A DNA stretch of 36,450 nt from the NCBI GenBank assembly GCA_012030715.1, contig JAAUUJ010000025.1, positions 1-36,450 of the forward strand, in the 5' to 3' direction. The notes beneath the pieces are model-generated. The model was not told where the DNA came from and searched no databases. It worked only from the letters and a program-made list of their open reading frames with translations. The translations under genes and the position numbers were made by a program. Shown here one piece after another: positions 9,806-18,163 of the stretch. The number at the start of each line of letters is the position of its first letter. Position 1 is the first letter of the stretch. Source of the stretch: Synechococcaceae cyanobacterium SM2_3_1 (GTDB lineage Bacteria; Cyanobacteriota; Cyanobacteriia; Thermostichales; Thermostichaceae).

Positions 9806-10024
9806 ATGGATCCCACCGCCCCTGCCAATACCATCCCTACCCTGCCGTTGGTGGTCCTGGGAGTTGGCTTTGTTGCCGCTGTGACTCTGGGATCCATTGC
9901 CTGGTTTAATTCCAAGCGACCCCCAGGATGGGAAACCTCTGATCGGCCTGATTATGTCCCCAAGGTCTCTGAGGATGCTCCTGACGCCGTTAAGCCTGAT
10001 CCATCATCAGAGTCCCAGAGCTGA
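9806..10024 (+). CDS. Small single-helix membrane protein, possible photosystem II assembly factor
   Basis: This 72-residue protein has one membrane helix near the N-terminus (LPLVVLGVGFVAAVTLGSIA), then a conserved-looking stretch (WFNSKRPPGWETSDRPDYVP) and a low-complexity acidic tail. From memory, this pattern resembles a small conserved cyanobacterial protein related to Psb35 (Ssl2148), which stabilises the CP47 module; I could not verify that, so no symbol is given. GGAGG at 9796-9800 sits five bases before this ATG and favours it over the in-frame ATG at 9794. It lies 59 bases after the lumenal cyclophilin gene on the same strand, so co-transcription is plausible. Confidence 0.75.
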   Translation: MDPTAPANTIPTLPLVVLGVGFVAAVTLGSIAWFNSKRPPGWETSDRPDYVPKVSEDAPDAVKPDPSSESQS

Positions 10025-10136
10025 ACACTCTGAGGCTGGTCATCAAACCCAACCTGCATTCACCGGATCCATCTGGTGGGGTCGAGGGCGTAACGCCTAG
10101 AATTTCAGAGAGACTCCCTATCCCTGGATGGATCGA

Positions 10137-11834
10137 ATGCTGAAGCGGCTACGCATCGATAACTTTGCTTTGATTGAAAAGCTGGATGTGGAATTTGCTC
10201 CAGGGTTAAATGTCCTCACGGGTGAGACAGGGGCAGGCAAATCCATTCTCCTGGATGCACTGGATGCGGCCCTGGGGGGAACGGTTTCTACCAGATCAAT
10301 TCGGACTGGTGCCAAAAAAGCCCTGATTGAGGCGGTGTTTGCCCCGACCCCGGCGGTGTTGCAGTGGCTAGAAGAGCAGGCGATTGATCCGCTAGAGGAA
10401 GGGGTAGTCAGCAGCCGTGAAATTGGGGAGCGCACCACCCGCTCTCGTGTGAATGGAGTTCTGGTCAACAAACTGCAAATGCAGCGGCTGCGAGCCTGTT
10501 TGATTGAAATTACTGCCCAGGGACAGACCCTCCAACTGCAGGATCCGCAAAACCAGCGGCGATGGTTGGATGAGTTTGCTGGCGAAGCAACTCTACAGGT
10601 GCGGCAGCAGGTCCAGGAGGCCCATCGCCAGTGGATGACAGCTCGAACCGCCCTGGAAACCAGTCAACGGGATCAGCAAAACCGCCTGCAACGGTTGGAT
10701 ATTCTGCAGTTTCAAGCCCAGGAATTGGGGGCATTGCGTCTGGAGTCCCCTGATGAACTGGAACGTCTAGAGCGGGAACGGGATCGGCTCGCCCACAGTG
10801 TGGATCTGCAAAAGCAAAGTTACGAGATCTATCAGCTGCTCTACCAGGATGAAGGTGATCATCCCACGGCTGCGGATTTGGTGGGGGAAGCGGAGCGGAT
10901 CCTGGGAGGCATGGTGGAACTGGATCCAGAGTTGCAATCGGTGGCAGAGATGGTCAGCAGCGCCCTGATCCAGGTGGAGGAAGCAGCACGGCTCCTCTAT
11001 GCCTACGGGGAAGGCCTGGAGGCCAACCCGACGCGGCTGAGTAAGATTGAACGTCGCATCACCCAGCTGAAACAGATCTGTCGCAAGTATGGTCCCAGTC
11101 TGGCCGAGGTGATTGGCCATGCGGAGCGGGTCATGGAGGAACTGGACTTGCTCAAGGATCAGGGGGCCAGCTTGGAGGAATTGGAAGCACAGGACCAGGC
11201 CACCCGCACCCTTCTGGAACAACGCTGTACCCAACTGACCCACCTGCGGCAGCAAGCGGCAACGCAATTAGAAGCCAACCTGATTACAGAACTAGAACCT
11301 TTGGGAATGCACGGGGTGCGTTTTCAAGTCCAGATCTCCTCTGGTCCTCTCAGCGCTGAAGGCCATGATCAGATTACCTATTTGATCAGCCCCAACCCCG
11401 GGGAACCGCTTCAGCCTCTGGCGGCTACGGCCTCAGGGGGGGAAATGAGTCGTTTCCTGCTGGCGATGAAGGCCGTGTTTACTAGGGTTGATCCGGTATC
11501 AGCTCTGGTATTTGATGAAATCGATGCCGGAGTCTCTGGCAAAATGGCTCAGGCGATTGCCCATAAACTGCTCACGATTGCCCGCGATCATCAGATCCTG
11601 TGTGTCACTCACCAACCCTTGATTGCTGCCATGGCCGATCACCATATCCGTGTGAGTAAGGCTGTGAAACAGAAACGGACTCGGGTGCAGGTGGATACGC
11701 TCTCTGAACAGGATCGGCGGCATGAACTGGCGCAATTAACTGCCGGACATTCCGCTCAAGATGCCCTGGGTCTGGTGGAGTCACTGTTGAGTCAGGCAGC
11801 TCAGCTACGCTCTCGGCAGATGGTCTCCCAATAG
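10137..11834 (+). CDS. recN: DNA repair protein RecN
   Basis: RecN is an SMC-like ATPase that acts early in double-strand break repair. Visible parts are a Walker A motif GETGAGKSI close to the N-terminus, a long coiled-coil middle rich in Glu, Gln and Arg (roughly residues 150-370), the ABC signature ATASGGEMSRF, and Walker B ALVFDEIDAGVSG followed by the family's CVTHQP histidine switch. The length of about 565 residues is normal. I chose the ATG giving MLKRLRIDNFALIE, which matches the usual RecN N-terminus; an in-frame ATG three codons upstream (10128) is an alternative. The gene ends 16 bases before the convergent anti-sigma gene. It is intact. Confidence 0.96.
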   Translation: MLKRLRIDNFALIEKLDVEFAPGLNVLTGETGAGKSILLDALDAALGGTVSTRSIRTGAKKALIEAVFAPTPAVLQWLEEQAIDPLEEGVVSSREIGERTTRSRVNGVLVNKLQMQRLRACLIEITAQGQTLQLQDPQNQRRWLDEFAGEATLQVRQQVQEAHRQWMTARTALETSQRDQQNRLQRLDILQFQAQELGALRLESPDELERLERERDRLAHSVDLQKQSYEIYQLLYQDEGDHPTAADLVGEAERILGGMVELDPELQSVAEMVSSALIQVEEAARLLYAYGEGLEANPTRLSKIERRITQLKQICRKYGPSLAEVIGHAERVMEELDLLKDQGASLEELEAQDQATRTLLEQRCTQLTHLRQQAATQLEANLITELEPLGMHGVRFQVQISSGPLSAEGHDQITYLISPNPGEPLQPLAATASGGEMSRFLLAMKAVFTRVDPVSALVFDEIDAGVSGKMAQAIAHKLLTIARDHQILCVTHQPLIAAMADHHIRVSKAVKQKRTRVQVDTLSEQDRRHELAQLTAGHSAQDALGLVESLLSQAAQLRSRQMVSQ

Positions 11835-11850
11835 CTGGCAGCGTCAGACC

Positions 11851-12792
11851 CTAAGATTCTCCTGCCACTACATAGTCATCTAGAGAAGCATGAAAGAAAA
11901 AGAGACATCCCGACTCCGTGATCGGGGCATGGGCAGATCCCGGATCTGAACGCAGATAGTCTCCCGCTTCTAGCACGGTGCCATCTTCTAAGATCAAATC
12001 TCCCGAGAGCATGTAGATCTCTTCCGTTTGAGCATGCCGATGACAGGGATACTGGCTGCCCGCCTCTGCCCGCAGTAACCCCACCACTTCCCGTGCCACT
12101 GGATCCTGATGAAACAGGGCAATCGTGATCCCCTCAGCCAGATGGGGATACCACTGCAGATCTGCAGAGCGGACCAATTGAGAGCCTGAGATCGGTGTTG
12201 TGCGCTCTGCCTGAGTCAAGGGGACGGGCTCAAGCGGTTCCAGAAACTGATCCTGATAGCAGGCATGCACCAGGCATATACACCCCCCCAGGGTGCGATG
12301 GGGATGCTGGGAATCCGGAACCGAGCGAATATAGTCTCCAGCCGTGAGAACCGTATCATAGATGATCAGATCTCCCTCCAGCATGTAAATTTCTTCGGGT
12401 CCAACATGCCGATGGACAGGATAGTAAGCTTCTGGGTCTCCTTGCATGAGGGCGACCATCTCTCTTTTCTCTGTATCCACATGCAGTTGTGCCACCTTCA
12501 CCCCCGCCACTGGATGAGATTGCCACTGCCGATCAGAGGCGCGCTGGAGCACCTTGGTTGGGGGGTTGGCCTCTGCTTCTAGGCGGCGTTGCAACCGAGC
12601 TTTTAAATCTGGGGCAGGCGTCACGGGTGTAGCAAGATAGGATAAGCAGGCAAGGGTTTCAGTGATCTGGTTCAGATCCCCTTCTAGCCATTCTTTGTGA
12701 ACGAGTTCGACTTCAAACTGATCTTGCTCCACTGGATCCAGCAGATCTAGTGCATACCATGCCACCATATTCTGCAGTTCGAGATCATTCAT
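11851..12792 (-). CDS. Anti-sigma factor: RskA-like N-terminus plus two ChrR-type cupins
   Basis: This is probably the negative regulator of the sigma factor encoded just upstream. Residues 1-65 resemble the sigma-binding region of RskA/ChrR-class anti-sigma factors (MVAWYALDLLDPVEQDQFE). No Cys-rich zinc motif is visible there, unlike classical ChrR. Two cupin domains follow. Cupin 1 has HRHVGPEEIYMLEG and a later DSQHPH; cupin 2 has HRHAQTEEIYMLSG and GSAHAP. Each therefore keeps the two His, Glu and His metal-ligand set. There is no transmembrane helix, so signalling is likely cytosolic. In ChrR the cupin responds to singlet oxygen or peroxide; the same stimulus here is inferred. The gene lies 22 bases after the sigma gene, in one operon. 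Confidence 0.85.
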   Translation of the reverse strand: MNDLELQNMVAWYALDLLDPVEQDQFEVELVHKEWLEGDLNQITETLACLSYLATPVTPAPDLKARLQRRLEAEANPPTKVLQRASDRQWQSHPVAGVKVAQLHVDTEKREMVALMQGDPEAYYPVHRHVGPEEIYMLEGDLIIYDTVLTAGDYIRSVPDSQHPHRTLGGCICLVHACYQDQFLEPLEPVPLTQAERTTPISGSQLVRSADLQWYPHLAEGITIALFHQDPVAREVVGLLRAEAGSQYPCHRHAQTEEIYMLSGDLILEDGTVLEAGDYLRSDPGSAHAPITESGCLFFFHASLDDYVVAGES

Positions 12793-12814
12793 TGCGGAGT
12801 ACTTTACATTGCGC

Positions 12815-13420
12815 TTAAGTACCAGTGTAATGCGAATTCCCCCCTTGACTGTCCAGCGGTAGCAAGGCGCGGAGCTTACTTAATCCCAGCCGCAGCCGAG
12901 TCTTGACCGTGCCAATAGGGACATTCAGGTGTTCAGCAATTCTGGCCTGGGTCCAGCCGTTAAAGTAGGCCAGCAGGATCACCTCACTTTGTTCTGGAGG
13001 GATCTTCCCAAGGGCAGATCTGACTGCTGACTGCCGCTCTGTTTGTAAGACATGATCCTCTGGGCCAGAGGTGAACGTGCTACTCCCCTCGCGAAAGGTT
13101 TCCAGAGTGATGAGGGTGCGCAGAGCACGTCGTTGCGAACGGATTTTGTCCAGAGCACGGCTGCGGGTCAACAAAAAGAGCCAGGCTTCCACTTGCCCGC
13201 GGTGTGGATCGTAGGACTTTGCTGTGCGCCAGATCTGACTGAAGACATCCAGGACCACTTCCTCTGCGTCCTCAACCGATCCCAGCATTTTGCAGGCTAA
13301 CCCCAACAGGATGCGAGCATAGCGGTCATAAAGGTCGGAGAGGGCAGACTGATCCTGTTGAGCAATCCGCTGCATTAAATGCAATTCATCTGTCAACTGA
13401 TGGGAATTGGGATCTGACAT
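12815..13420 (-). CDS. ECF (group 4) RNA polymerase sigma factor
   Basis: This extracytoplasmic-function sigma factor contains regions 2 and 4 only, in 201 residues. Region 2 is about 15-90 (DRYARILLGLACKMLG, AEEVVLDVFSQIWRTA, AWLFLLTRSRALDKIRSQ). Region 4 is about 135-190 (LAYFNGWTQARIAEHLNVP, then GTVKTRLRLGLSKLR, a helix-turn-helix for the -35 element). The YDP.RG..WL pattern in region 2 resembles the SigK/RskA (ECF19-like) branch. It is transcribed with the cupin anti-sigma factor, so it is probably released under oxidative or similar stress and likely drives its own operon. The exact regulon cannot be seen here. Confidence 0.92.
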   Translation of the reverse strand: MSDPNSHQLTDELHLMQRIAQQDQSALSDLYDRYARILLGLACKMLGSVEDAEEVVLDVFSQIWRTAKSYDPHRGQVEAWLFLLTRSRALDKIRSQRRALRTLITLETFREGSSTFTSGPEDHVLQTERQSAVRSALGKIPPEQSEVILLAYFNGWTQARIAEHLNVPIGTVKTRLRLGLSKLRALLPLDSQGGNSHYTGT

Positions 13421-13553
13421 AGCAGAGATCCAGGGAAAAGCAATGCAGGTTCCTCAGGCAAAAAGGAAAGAGATTGCCTCCAGATTATGCCATGGGATTC
13501 TCGCTCTGGGGGGTGAGGGGGGCCTTTCGGTTGCTGGTCAGAACTTAATGATT

Positions 13554-13593
13554 GGATCAGTGGGGTTGGATGTTATCAACTGGGATCAGTGGG
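13554..13593. repeat. Short direct repeat near the sigma operon
   Basis: GGATCAGTGGG occurs at 13554-13564 and again at 13583-13593, 29 bases apart start to start. The second copy reaches into the 3' end of the small gene at 13586-13777. It could be a binding site pair, or simply reflect the high GATC density. Confidence 0.3.
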
Positions 13594-13777
13594 ATGAGCG
13601 ACTCTGATCAGTTTCCTGGATCTGTCTACTCAAAATACTATTACTTAAGACTGTCAGGGCCTTCAGATCGGCGTAGTTAAAATGGCGAGTTTGAAGTAAG
13701 AGTTGGATGCAGCGTTTCTGCCAGCTGTTCAGGGTGCCGCTGTGAAGGGCGTCTTGCACGATGTCCTGGATTCTCAT
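13586..13777 (-). CDS. Small conserved cyanobacterial protein, function unknown
   Basis: This 63-residue, hydrophilic and probably all-helical protein opens with MRIQDIVQDALHSGTLN. From memory that matches a family of short cyanobacterial proteins starting M.IQ.IV..AL..G.L, with a later DL.AL..L motif (ADLKALTVLSN here). These are usually annotated as hypothetical, and I know of no function. It lies about 165 bases before the sigma-factor start, on the same strand. That spacing would allow read-through, but the sigma gene could equally have its own promoter in the gap. No membrane helix or signal peptide is visible. Confidence 0.6.
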   Translation of the reverse strand: MRIQDIVQDALHSGTLNSWQKRCIQLLLQTRHFNYADLKALTVLSNSILSRQIQETDQSRSSH

Positions 13778-13941
13778 GGTTCAGCCTCTGCGTGAACACC
13801 TCTAGAGTGCCCCAGATCAAGGTATTGAGTGGTGATAACCCTCATAGATTGATGTGATCAAACTCACTCAACCCAGGAATGAGTAGCTTATGCAACCTGC
13901 AGGTACACTGGTGGCATGGAAGATAGTTCTCGAACTCGGCC

Positions 13942-14391
13942 ATGACTGAATCCATTTCCACACGTACCCATCACCTATTGGTGGTTGATGATGACTCCGG
14001 TCGCAGGGTTTTTCGCCTGGAGGCCACCACCTACTCGATTGGTCGAGATCCCACCTGTTCGATTATGCTGCATTCACCCCTGGTCTCGCGTCAACATGCC
14101 CTTCTGGCTCGAATTGGGGGAGGGGAAGGAGCTGCTGGAGTCGGGTACCGCATCTTCGATGGCAATTCCCAGGGCAAGCCCAGCAAGAACGGGATCCTGG
14201 TGCAGGGAGAACGGCGAAGTGCTCATGATCTTGAAGATGGAGATCTGATTGAATTTGCTCCCGAGATTCGGGCTTGTTACTATATTCGCACCATGAGTGA
14301 AGACGATATCTCCCGCTACACCCAGAGCACCCCGTTTCGCAGTATCAAGGCCATGCCCATTGATCAGATTGGGACCTCAGTTCTGGGGTAG
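13942..14391 (+). CDS. FHA-domain phosphothreonine-binding protein
   Basis: This 149-residue protein is essentially a single FHA domain. It shows the strand motif YSIGRDPTCSIML (GR at about residues 34-35), the phosphothreonine pocket SPLVSRQHALL, and KPSKNGILVQGE, which carries the conserved Asn-Gly. A short tail follows after about residue 115. FHA domains bind phosphothreonine partners, usually in Ser/Thr-kinase signalling. No kinase is adjacent; the next gene is a histidine kinase about 150 bases downstream on the same strand. A 9-codon upstream frame beginning at 13917 ends in an ATGA overlap with this start, which might couple translation. Confidence 0.88.
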   Translation: MTESISTRTHHLLVVDDDSGRRVFRLEATTYSIGRDPTCSIMLHSPLVSRQHALLARIGGGEGAAGVGYRIFDGNSQGKPSKNGILVQGERRSAHDLEDGDLIEFAPEIRACYYIRTMSEDDISRYTQSTPFRSIKAMPIDQIGTSVLG

Positions 14392-14492
14392 CCGCGGCTG
14401 GCTCCTGCATAGGATACAGAGAGAACATTTTCAAACACTGAGGTTCTGTCAAGGGGATACTCTGTTATTTACCATGTATATAATTGAGCTGG

Positions 14493-14509
14493 TTGAATAA
14501 TTCATTCAA
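14493..14509. promoter_or_regulatory. Inverted repeat upstream of the GAF-PAS histidine kinase
   Basis: TTGAAT-aattc-ATTCAA is a perfect 6-base inverted repeat with a 5-base spacer, ending 32 bases before the GTG start. It follows an AT-rich TATATAA stretch (around 14476) that could be a -10 element. The size fits a dimeric operator, but no regulator is known. Confidence 0.35.
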
Positions 14510-14541
14510 TCAGATGTAGCAATCTTACGGTAGTAGCTTTC

Positions 14542-16596
14542 GTGCTGAACCTCAATCTGCGACTTAGAAGCTCATCATGGTTACGCTGGCTCAAGGTTCT
14601 TTTCCAGAACCGACGAAGGGTTCCCTCTGATTTTCTCGAGCTCAAGTACAACTTGATCCGCACCCTGATCCGCGAGATTTACGGTCAACAGCCCCTGGAT
14701 CAAGTTCTATCTAAGGCCGCACAACAGGTCTGTGAGATACTCCAGGCAGATCGGGTGCTGATCTACAAGTTAGGGGAGTCTGGACATGGGCAGGTGGTGG
14801 CAGAGGCTGTGGGCTCTTCCATTACCCCTTTACTCGGACAGGTTTTTGTGGATGAGTGTCTGCAGGGAGACTACTTACAGAAGTTTGAGCGTCATTATGT
14901 TAAGGGAACTAAGGACGTAGAAGTAGAGGGATATTTACCCTGCTATCTGCAACTGTTACGCACCCAGGCGATCCAGTCGAATCTGCTGGGGGCCATCTGG
15001 AGCCAGGATCATCTCTGGGGATTACTGTTTGTGCAGCACTGTCAGGGTTCCCATGCCTGGACTTCCTTGGAAGAAGATCTGGTGCGTGAATTACTGGATC
15101 CCCTGGGACTAGCCATTCAGCAAGCTGAAGACGTCCAAAAACTGGATCAATCTCAGCAGAAGTTAGCTGGAATTTTAAGTAATGCCAGTGCCGCGATTGT
15201 CAGTTTCCGTGTGAAAGCAAGCCTGAATCAGAAGGAGTACGACTATTTCTCAGATGGCTGCACCACTGTCTTTGGGTTCAGTCCCGAGGAGTTTAAGGCC
15301 ACTCCCGATCTCTGGGAGTTCCGAATTCTGCAGCAGGATTTAGAAGTGGTCAGATCTCAACTGGAGGAGATCATTTTTCAAGGGGGAGAACTCACCTTCA
15401 GGTACCGTTTTTTACATAAAGATGGCACACTGCACTGGATCTCGGACTCCATCAGTTCTTACTGGAATCGAGAACAGCAATGCTGGCAGGTGACCAATGT
15501 GGCCTACGACATCACAGAACAGAAACAACTGGAAATAGCCTTACAGCAGTCAGAGCAACGGTTACAGAACCTGATCGATCGAGCAGGAGCTGCCATTACC
15601 GGATTTCGAGTCTCGGCTCAGGGAACCTATCAATATGACTACCTTTCCGCTGGCTGTGAGCGCGTTTTTGGCTACAAGGCGGAAGAAATGTTGAGTGATC
15701 AAGATCTCTGGTGGACAGGGGTTCACCCTGATGATCAACCTCACTTACCGCGACCGGGGATCTACACGTCAGCGCAACCGATGCTGCAGGAATATCGTTT
15801 TTTTGCCAAAGATGGCTCTCTACGTTGGATTGCCAACAGCTTCAGTACCCAGGCTGATCCCCGCACGGGTGGGTGGGTGGCGACAGCGGTGGATATTGAT
15901 ATTACCGATCGCAAGCTGGCGGAACTGCAGCTATTAGAGCGAGAAGAACAACTGCGGGCCTCTCTGCGTGAAAAAGATGTCCTGCTCCAGGAAGTACATC
16001 ACCGCGTCAAAAATAATCTGCAGGTGATCTCCAGCTTGATGCGGCTACAATCCCGCACTCTAAGCGAACCCTCGGCTCGGCAAGCCTTTCGAGAATGTCA
16101 GTACCGCATCCAGTCCATCGCCTTAATCCATGAGCAGCTCTATTCAGAACATCAACTAGCCTTGATCGATCTGGCCCGCTATGTGCCGCGATTGGCTCAT
16201 GATATCTACTGCACCCTGGTGACCGATGCCAACCGGATCCGATTGGGGGTGGAAGCGGACTCCATTGAGTTGAATCTCGATCAGGCGATTGCCTGTGGGT
16301 TGATTTTAAATGAGTTGATCACCAATGCTTGCAAACATGCCTTTCCTCAACAGTCGCAGGGTTTCATCCGTGTCGCTTGTCTGCAACGCTCTGGCCAGGC
16401 TAGTCTATGTGTCTCAGATGATGGTGTTGGTCTCCCCACTACTAATTTAAGGCAGATCAATCCCGAATCCCTGGGACTCTCACTAGTTTGTGATCTGTGT
16501 TCTAAAATAAAAGGAATGGTGAGTGTCAATTTGACTCATGGTACTGAGATTTGCATCACCTGGCCGATTGCGCCTATTTCAGATCCCCCACAGTGA
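14542..16596 (+). CDS. Sensor histidine kinase: cyanobacteriochrome-like GAF, two PAS, HisKA_2/HATPase
   Basis: This is a soluble sensor kinase with no membrane helix. Residues about 45-200 form a GAF domain of phytochrome/cyanobacteriochrome type (ADRVLIYKL). It carries Cys106 in DECL and Cys134 in LPCYLQLL, exactly 28 residues apart, the spacing seen in DXCF cyanobacteriochromes. Two PAS domains follow (about 210-335 and 340-465; DGTLHWISDS and DGSLRWIANS are their C-terminal strands). The kinase core is HisKA_2, with phosphoacceptor LQEVHHRVKNNLQVIS (His486/487), N-box LNELITNACKHAF and G-box VSDDGVGLP. The start is a GTG with a weak ribosome site, so the exact N-terminus is uncertain. A receiver-kinase gene follows 8 bases later and is the likely signalling partner. 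Confidence 0.9.
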   Translation: MLNLNLRLRSSSWLRWLKVLFQNRRRVPSDFLELKYNLIRTLIREIYGQQPLDQVLSKAAQQVCEILQADRVLIYKLGESGHGQVVAEAVGSSITPLLGQVFVDECLQGDYLQKFERHYVKGTKDVEVEGYLPCYLQLLRTQAIQSNLLGAIWSQDHLWGLLFVQHCQGSHAWTSLEEDLVRELLDPLGLAIQQAEDVQKLDQSQQKLAGILSNASAAIVSFRVKASLNQKEYDYFSDGCTTVFGFSPEEFKATPDLWEFRILQQDLEVVRSQLEEIIFQGGELTFRYRFLHKDGTLHWISDSISSYWNREQQCWQVTNVAYDITEQKQLEIALQQSEQRLQNLIDRAGAAITGFRVSAQGTYQYDYLSAGCERVFGYKAEEMLSDQDLWWTGVHPDDQPHLPRPGIYTSAQPMLQEYRFFAKDGSLRWIANSFSTQADPRTGGWVATAVDIDITDRKLAELQLLEREEQLRASLREKDVLLQEVHHRVKNNLQVISSLMRLQSRTLSEPSARQAFRECQYRIQSIALIHEQLYSEHQLALIDLARYVPRLAHDIYCTLVTDANRIRLGVEADSIELNLDQAIACGLILNELITNACKHAFPQQSQGFIRVACLQRSGQASLCVSDDGVGLPTTNLRQINPESLGLSLVCDLCSKIKGMVSVNLTHGTEICITWPIAPISDPPQ

Positions 16597-16604
16597 GTTC
16601 TTCA

Positions 16605-18052
16605 ATGCTGGATATTGGCAAAGCCAGCCTGTTTGTGGTCGAGGACGAAATTCTGGTCGCCCGTGATCTGCGCACCAGTCTGGAGGATTTGGGCTATGCC
16701 GTTGTCGGTACGGCTACTTCTGGCGAGGAAGCACTGGCCAAGGTGCCTTTACTTCATCCTGACCTGATCCTGATGGATATTCGTCTGGAGGGAGAACTGG
16801 ACGGCATCCAGACTGCTGAGATCATTCGTCGCCGATGGCGGATCCCCACCCTTTATTTGACAGCGCGTTCAGATATCGAGACGCTACAGCGGGCTAAGCA
16901 GACGCGGCCTCTGGGATTTTTGACCAAACCTCTGCGCTCCCAGGATCTGCAGGCAACGATTGAAATGGCCCTGATGCGCCCCCCCTGTTCTCCGGAAGCA
17001 GTTTACCGCTGGGATCCTCTGTTTTTTGTCCTCAATACACTGGAGGAGGCAGTGGTGGTGGTCAACAATCTTAACCAGATCACCCACACCAATCCGGCGG
17101 CAGATCTGGCGCTGGGCGCTTCCCATGAACGTGTTGATGGACAGGCTGCTGAGGTGATTCTGCCCCTGCCCGCTCATATTTGCAGCTGGGATACGATTCT
17201 CAACAGTCCCGGCCCGATGCTACTACCCCCAGAGTTTTCCTGCCTCATGCGATCTGGACGACATCTCCATCTCCATCAAGCCCGTGCTATTCCGTTGCAA
17301 GATGAAGAAGGCTCACCCCAGGGGGCCATGCTGATCTGGGATCCTCAGGTGCCTAATAGCCAGTTGATCCATGCTTTTGTGGAAACCATCTCCCATGAGT
17401 TGAAGACTCCCCTGACGGCGATGAAAATGGCGTTGCACCTGCTGAAAGTAGCTCGTCACAATTCGCCTCATTCAGAACCCAGTCCTACTGACCAGCGGTA
17501 CCTGGGGATCCTCGATAAAGAACTGGAAAAAGAAATTGAACTGGTGAACTCGCTTCTGGATTTTGAGCGCCTGGAATACCTGGCAGCCCCTCTGGAGATA
17601 CAATTTCTCGATCTGTATCCCTGGCTCCTGCAGCATTTGCAGTTATGGGAAGCTAGGGTGGCGACGGCTAACCTGACCCTCACCTGGGATCTGCCTGGCT
17701 CCCTGCCTGCCATTCAAACCGATCCTTCCCATCTCGAGAGAATCCTGAACGAATTGCTCACCAATGCCTGTCGCTTCAGCCCAGCGGAGAATCGATTCAT
17801 GTGCAACTGACCCTCAGGGATCAAACCCTACAGTTCAGGATCACGAACACTGGGGTGACGATTGCCGAGTCCTTTCACCGCCTCATTTTTAAACCCTTCT
17901 ACCGTGTTCCTTCCACCGATCCTTACCAGTTCCCAGGTACAGGACTGGGGTTAGCCACGGTACGGCATCTGGTGAGTCTTCTCGGGGGATCTATTCAGGT
18001 GGAAAGTGGGAATCACCAGGTAGGTTTCCAGATCAACTTGCCCATTGGTTAG
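16605..18052 (+). CDS. Hybrid receiver-PAS-histidine kinase (single-base frameshift)
   Basis: The domain order is a receiver domain first (residues 1-125; phosphoacceptor Asp58 in LILMDIRL, and FLTKPL), a PAS-like region (about 145-250; VVNNLNQITHTNPAAD), then HisKA (SHELKTPLTAMKMAL, His264) and HATPase. The frame breaks near 17795, between N-box LNELLTNACRFSP and the rest: QLTLRDQTLQF, then the G2-box FPGTGLGLATVRHLV, lies in another frame to 18052. Adding one base near 17795 restores a kinase of about 482 residues. The stop caused by the break, at 17808-17810, would remove the ATP lid. The gene begins 8 bases after the GAF-PAS kinase and is probably its co-transcribed partner. The start ATG at 16605 gives a normal receiver N-terminus. 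Confidence 0.85.
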
Positions 18053-18073
18053 GAAAGGGGGCTGCTTCTTTCC
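18052..18073. terminator. Possible weak hairpin after the hybrid kinase
   Basis: GGAAAG (18052-18057) pairs with CTTTCC (18068-18073) around a 10-base loop, immediately after the kinase stop codon. There is no clear T-tract, so termination is uncertain. Confidence 0.25.
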
Positions 18074-18124
18074 CTTGATCCCACATGATCCGCAAACCAT
18101 AAATCGGGCAGACAGACTCCAGCG

Positions 18125-18138
18125 TCCACTATTGTGGA
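18125..18138. promoter_or_regulatory. Short inverted repeat upstream of the MoxR gene
   Basis: TCCAC-TATT-GTGGA is a perfect 5-base inverted repeat ending 25 bases before the MoxR ATG at 18164. It overlaps an alternative GTG start at 18134. It could be a small operator or chance. Confidence 0.2.
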
Positions 18139-18163
18139 GAGAGGTTGCGTTCTGCTCAAATTC

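Noticed and set aside
10087-10097. GGCGT-A-ACGCC palindrome before recN
   Set aside because: It is too short to distinguish from chance in a GC-rich intergenic stretch, and has no flanking promoter-like sequence.
10767-11267. 166-residue open frame opposite recN
   Set aside because: It is a shadow of the recN coiled-coil region with no independent motif or ribosome site.
17811-18052. Separate 83-residue ATPase-like gene after the hybrid kinase
   Set aside because: It is the C-terminal half of the kinase's HATPase domain (G2-box GTGLGL), displaced by a one-base frameshift.
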